Origin: Sphingobacterium tabacisoli
Lineage (GTDB): Bacteria; Bacteroidota; Bacteroidia; Sphingobacteriales; Sphingobacteriaceae
Direction of reading: 5' to 3'
Length of the DNA: 64,000 nucleotides
Assembly: GCF_017908035.1 (NCBI RefSeq)
Contig: NZ_JAEQMU010000001.1
Coordinates: 930,001-994,000, forward strand
Shown: positions 60,584 through 64,000 of the stretch, one piece after another
How positions within the stretch are numbered: the first letter of the stretch is position 1
How the letters are laid out: each line of letters starts with the position of its first letter
The notes under the pieces: generated by a model
The model's input: the letters and a program-made list of their open reading frames with translations, nothing else
Databases searched by the model: none
What the model was told of the DNA's origin: nothing
Translations under genes and position numbers: made by a program

Positions 60584-61297
60584 ATGGAAAAAATGAAGAT
60601 CGAAATATGGAGTGACATCATGTGTCCCTTCTGTTATATTGGAAAACGTAAATTAGAAAAATCTATTGAAACTCTTCCGAATAAAGATGCCATAGAAATC
60701 GAATGGAAAAGCTATCAGCTGAATCCGGATTTGCAGACTGACACTTCGCAAAATATCAACGATTATCTGTCTATACATAAGGGAATGAGTTTAGAGCAAG
60801 CGCAGCAAATGAGCCAACAGGTAACACAAATGGCCGCTGTAGAAGGCTTAGAATATCATATGGATAAAGCGGTGGTAGCAAACTCTTTCCGTGCACATGT
60901 ATTTGCCCACTTTGCGAAGAAGTATGGCAAACAGTTGGAAGCGGAAGAAATGCTTTTTAAAAGCTATTTTACGGAAGGTAAAAATGTGGATGATATCGCT
61001 GTATTAACAGATCTAGCAGCACAATTGGGACTGGATGAAAATGAATTAGTCAGAGTACTGGAGAGCGGAGAGCTGGATGATGAAGTGAAAATGGATATCC
61101 ATGAGGCTCGCCAGATCGGTGTGCAGGGGGTACCTTTCTTTGTATACGACCGTAAATACGCTATCTCAGGAGCGCAACCAAATGAACTATTCGTACAGAC
61201 GCTGGAAAAGGCATTATCGGAGTGGAAGGGGGGTAGTTCACTACAAATTGTGGCAGAGCAGGATGGACCGAGCTGCGGCCCTGACGGATGTGAGTAA
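60584..61297 (+). CDS. DsbA-family oxidoreductase (FrnE-like)
   Basis: A 237-residue thioredoxin-fold protein with the active site C14-P-F-C17 (IMCPFCYIGKRKLE). The cis-Pro loop is VQGVPFFVYDRKYAISGAQP. It has no signal peptide and a second Cys pair at the C-terminus (GPSCGPDGCE), as in FrnE from Deinococcus, a cytoplasmic disulfide isomerase linked to oxidative-stress tolerance. A TATCTTTG box lies at 60543-60550. ATG at 60584 chosen; ATG at 60593 also possible. Confidence 0.93.
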   Translation: MEKMKIEIWSDIMCPFCYIGKRKLEKSIETLPNKDAIEIEWKSYQLNPDLQTDTSQNINDYLSIHKGMSLEQAQQMSQQVTQMAAVEGLEYHMDKAVVANSFRAHVFAHFAKKYGKQLEAEEMLFKSYFTEGKNVDDIAVLTDLAAQLGLDENELVRVLESGELDDEVKMDIHEARQIGVQGVPFFVYDRKYAISGAQPNELFVQTLEKALSEWKGGSSLQIVAEQDGPSCGPDGCE

Positions 61298-61304
61298 TAT
61301 GATG

Positions 61305-61341
61305 AAAAAAGCCAGACTAGGAATGTAATCTGGCTTTTTTT
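61305..61341 (+). terminator. Terminator after the FrnE-like gene
   Basis: AAAAAAGCCAGA and TCTGGCTTTTTT form a perfect 12-bp stem with a 12-nt loop; T- and A-tracts make it usable from both sides. Confidence 0.9.
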
Positions 61342-61359
61342 TGTCCATGCTATCTATAT

Positions 61360-61731
61360 CTAAGCCTGGAGATAAGCGATAATGTAAGGGGAAAATACAA
61401 TAATACCTACTATAGCTGCAATAATAGCATGGAGCAAGACCGCAGCGGCGGCAAGATCCTTGATTTTCTTGATAGCAGGACGCCTTTCGATGGATACAAA
61501 GTCCGCCAGATGCTCTAGAGCAGTATTGAAAATTTCGGCAGATAATACCATCCCTATTACAATCAACACAGCAAGCCACTCGTAACGATCGATGTCAAAA
61601 AGAAAACCAAGCGCTATTGCCATTGTTGCAGCAACGAGGTGAATCTTTAGATTGACCTCGCCCTTGAAGGCTATCTTGAAGCCGTTGAAAGCCCACTTAA
61701 AACTATCTATTCTCTTCTTGAACCCAGACAT
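61360..61731 (-). CDS. Diacylglycerol kinase family protein (DgkA/UdpK-like)
   Basis: A 123-residue trimeric integral membrane kinase. Three membrane helices; the conserved segment reads EIFNTALEHLADF (Glu metal ligand and Asn) and KDLAAAAVLLHAI. It phosphorylates diacylglycerol or, in many bacteria, undecaprenol, using ATP, to recycle lipid carriers of cell-wall synthesis. It lies 10 bp before the acyl-CoA synthetase stop, on the same strand, and is likely co-transcribed with it. Confidence 0.92.
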   Translation of the reverse strand: MSGFKKRIDSFKWAFNGFKIAFKGEVNLKIHLVAATMAIALGFLFDIDRYEWLAVLIVIGMVLSAEIFNTALEHLADFVSIERRPAIKKIKDLAAAAVLLHAIIAAIVGIIVFSPYIIAYLQA

Positions 61732-61741
61732 AATAACTCAT

Positions 61742-63520
61742 TTAGGCAGAGCGATATAACTCATCAAACAACACTTTATACTTGGAGAGAATCACCTTTC
61801 GTTTCATCTTTAAAGTGGGCGTAAGTTCGCCTCCCTCAATTGTAAACTCGTCCTGTAGGATAATAGGTTTTTTAATCTGCTCCCAATTTCCAAAATGCTG
61901 ATTGGCCTGACGGATTTCACTATTTATCTTTTTAAGAACAGCATCTTGTTTTAAGAACTCATCTTTGGGCAAGGTCACTAGCTCGGAAGCATTGGTACGT
62001 GCCCATTCTAATAGGTTGGAATAGTTGGGAACAATATACGCAGAAGCGAATTTCTGACCATCTCCAATAACCATGGCCTGTTCGATAAATGGTGACTCAA
62101 CGAGTCTCTTCTCAATAGGTTGAGGGGTCACGTATTTGCCTCCGGATATCTTGAACATCTCTTTTTTACGGTCAATTATCTTTATAAAACGTTCCTCTTC
62201 GAGTACGGCAATATCTCCGGTATGCAGCCAGCCATCGATAATCGTCTTGCTGGTTTCTTCGGGGTCTTTATAATACCCCATCATGACATTGGGACCTTTT
62301 ACCAAAATCTCGCCATCCTCAGCTAACTTGACTTCAACATACTTGACGGGTAGACCGACCGTACCGATTCGGACACCATGAAGATAATGATTAACTGCAA
62401 TAAGAGGAGAGGCTTCGGTCAATCCATAACCTTCATAAACGGGAATGCCTGCGGCGAGAAACATACGCGCAAGCTTATTATGTAAGGAAGCCGAGCCTGA
62501 AGCAATGGTAATAAGATGTCCACCTAAAGCTTCATACCATTTATTCAGCACAAGCTTTCGTGCTATGGACAGTTTAAAATTATACAAAGCACTCCTTTTC
62601 TCGGGATTAGGGTCATAGCCATCCGCAATACCTGCCGCCCAATCAAAGATTTTGCGCTTCATTCCAGACAACTCGTGCCCGGTTTTCATTATCTTTTCAT
62701 ACACCTTCTCTAATATGCGGGGAACAGCGGTCATAATATGTGGCTTCACCTCGCCAATATTCTGTCCGATTTTGTCCAGTGATTCGGCAATATGAATCGT
62801 GATGCCGATATACATATAAGTATACACAACCATACGTTCGTAAGCATGACAAGGAGGGAGAAAGGTAAGGCCACGGTCGAATGCCTGGCAAGGAGTGATA
62901 TCTCGTGCAGACATGACATTGAATACAATGTTATTGTGGGATAGCATCACGCCCTTCGGTTTGCCGGTGGTACCTGAGGTGTATATCAAGGTCGCTAAAT
63001 CAGCAGGAAGAATTTTATCCCGATAGTCATCTAATATAGCTGGATCTTGACCAGTAGCGATTTCCTTTAATTCATTCCAGCTACGGACATCTTCTGCCTC
63101 CTGTATACAAAAAATGTATTTGAGCGAATAAATAGCTTCTTGAATATTATTGATGCGCTTGTATAGTGATTTATTCCCAACAACGCAGAGCTTAATCTCA
63201 GCATCATTAAAGATGTATTGGTAATCTGCATCTGTTATATTGGGATACATAGCGACAACAACGCCTCCGATTTGCTGTATGGCAAAATCCATAATATGCC
63301 ACTCGACACTACTGTCAGCAATCAGGCCGACTTTCTCGCCTCGCTCTATACCCAGGGATAACAGACCAAGCGATACCCGGTCTACTTCATTCAAAAAATC
63401 TGCTGTCAAAAGGTATTTCCATTCACCATCCTGTTTATATCCAAACATGGGTAAATTGGGGTATAATTCGATCTGACGTCTAGCCAAATCAAATAATCTT
63501 AAATTCTGTGTGTCAATCAT
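61742..63520 (-). CDS. Long-chain-fatty-acid CoA ligase
   Basis: A 592-residue AMP-forming ligase that makes acyl-CoA from fatty acid, ATP and CoA. The P-loop is LIYTSGTTGKPKGVMLSH. Further motifs are VYEGYGLTEASPLIAVN and WLHTGDIAVLEEERFIKIIDRKKEMFKISGGKYV with the catalytic Lys region. It acts on the cytoplasmic face of the membrane. The ATG at 63520 (MIDTQNLRLF) was chosen over one 30 nt upstream. The gene is divergent from cstA. Confidence 0.94.
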   Translation of the reverse strand: MIDTQNLRLFDLARRQIELYPNLPMFGYKQDGEWKYLLTADFLNEVDRVSLGLLSLGIERGEKVGLIADSSVEWHIMDFAIQQIGGVVVAMYPNITDADYQYIFNDAEIKLCVVGNKSLYKRINNIQEAIYSLKYIFCIQEAEDVRSWNELKEIATGQDPAILDDYRDKILPADLATLIYTSGTTGKPKGVMLSHNNIVFNVMSARDITPCQAFDRGLTFLPPCHAYERMVVYTYMYIGITIHIAESLDKIGQNIGEVKPHIMTAVPRILEKVYEKIMKTGHELSGMKRKIFDWAAGIADGYDPNPEKRSALYNFKLSIARKLVLNKWYEALGGHLITIASGSASLHNKLARMFLAAGIPVYEGYGLTEASPLIAVNHYLHGVRIGTVGLPVKYVEVKLAEDGEILVKGPNVMMGYYKDPEETSKTIIDGWLHTGDIAVLEEERFIKIIDRKKEMFKISGGKYVTPQPIEKRLVESPFIEQAMVIGDGQKFASAYIVPNYSNLLEWARTNASELVTLPKDEFLKQDAVLKKINSEIRQANQHFGNWEQIKKPIILQDEFTIEGGELTPTLKMKRKVILSKYKVLFDELYRSA

Positions 63521-63734
63521 ATTCAAGCAGGCTGTATTAACTATATACAATCTTAATATGTAATGGTTTCTATTATATTACGTTTTTATAAATACGGGTG
63601 TAAAAATAGTAAATAAACTGTTTTTAAAAACAAAAGAAGAGTGAATCACTTATTTTTAAAAAAAATTAAAAATATAATCATCAATAATGATTTTATTTAT
63701 ATTTTTACCCCTGCAATAATCAAACTATAAATCT

Positions 63735-64000
63735 ATGGAGTATCTAAACGGAGTAAACGCGTTAACTCTAATTTTCACCTCTTTACTTATTTTCGCAATT
63801 GCCTACCGGTTCTACGGTATTTTTATGGCTAATAAAGTCCTCCGACTAAACAATAAAAATAGGACGCCTGCCCATGAATTCGCGGATGGGCAAGACTATG
63901 TCTCGACCAATAGGAATGTATTATTCGGTCACCATTTTGCAGCTATTGCCGCAGCGGGACCGCTAGTAGGACCAGTATTAGCTGCCCAATTCGGTTATCT
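63735..64000 (+). CDS. cstA: Carbon starvation protein A, N-terminal part
   Basis: An open frame from ATG at 63735 runs off the window end (88 codons). The protein begins MEYLNGVNALTLIFTSLLIF, with a first membrane helix, then KNRTPAHEFADGQDYVSTNRNVLFGHHFAAIAAAGPLVGPVLAA, the N-terminal signature of CstA, a peptide/pyruvate transporter induced by carbon starvation in enterobacteria. Only the first 13 percent or so is visible. Confidence 0.93.
   Translation, partial: MEYLNGVNALTLIFTSLLIFAIAYRFYGIFMANKVLRLNNKNRTPAHEFADGQDYVSTNRNVLFGHHFAAIAAAGPLVGPVLAAQFGY

Noticed and set aside
1..64000. CRISPR arrays, insertion sequences, phage genes
   Set aside because: No regularly spaced repeats with unique spacers, no transposase or integrase reading frame, and no phage structural genes were seen.

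Overview
The window looks like chromosomal DNA of a Bacteroidota member, most likely family Sphingobacteriaceae (Sphingobacterium or Pedobacter type). Four things support this. SusC/SusD-like outer-membrane proteins sit behind a FecI/FecR pair. DUF5686, DKNYY and HU-HIG type proteins are present. Promoter boxes follow the Bacteroidota form TANNTTTG. The tmRNA encodes the tag GEENYALAA. No plasmid, phage or insertion-sequence gene was recognised. The only mobility trace is a duplicated piece of the tmRNA 3' end.

Layout: 1-5.6 kb holds the end of a TetX-like flavin monooxygenase, a P-type cation ATPase, a Crp/Fnr regulator, a PRISE-type reductase and a RibD-C reductase. 5.6-9 kb holds tmRNA (minus strand), a histone-H1-like Ala/Lys/Pro protein, FabH and tRNA-Pro(GGG). 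9-19.2 kb is a block of poorly known envelope genes next to a LytTR response regulator and its LytS-like kinase. 19.2-28 kb has SSB, alkaline phosphatase, a DUF937-OmpA protein, lipocalin, DUF4268 protein, S1/P1 nuclease and a DUF5686 protein. 28-36 kb has guaA, a periplasmic-binding lipoprotein and an rRNA methyltransferase, then UspA, then an operon of NlpC/P60, TPR, FKBP and class C serine hydrolase genes. 36-40.6 kb (minus strand) has an MBL-fold hydrolase, an ATP-grasp ligase, a DUF1704/MATCAP-like metallopeptidase and an N-formylglutamate amidohydrolase-like protein. 40.6-50.2 kb has an ECF sigma operon, a TonB receptor with an Omp85-like protein, GNAT, a PLP deaminase family enzyme, an RluD-type synthase, a class IV aminotransferase and mnmE. 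50.4-59.5 kb has HU, a small HTH-like protein, thermonuclease, and a FecI-FecR-SusC-SusD-lipoprotein locus. 59.5-64 kb has a small membrane protein, a TPMT-like methyltransferase, a DsbA-family protein, DgkA, an acyl-CoA synthetase and the start of cstA.

The strongest unexplained signal is at 9-16.5 kb. Six promoters, four forward and two reverse, share one architecture. Two 11-bp direct repeats (consensus CGGATTGTAAA) lie 20-21 bp apart. They are followed by exactly 29 bp and then a -7 box resembling TTACTTTG. All six drive lipoprotein or membrane genes of unknown role lying next to the LytTR two-component genes. LytTR regulators bind paired direct repeats about 21 bp apart, so this looks like a compact, self-contained LytTR regulon. 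A second candidate system is the minus-strand operon of N-formylglutamate amidohydrolase, DUF1704 and ATP-grasp genes.

Other structures worth checking are a perfect 70-bp tandem duplication across a gene start (30907-31050), a seven-copy 9-bp array upstream of HU (50898-50960), helical-turn repeats upstream of a zinc-finger protein (19654-19700), and four genes whose TANNTTTG box ends exactly 4 nt before the ATG, which suggests leaderless mRNAs.
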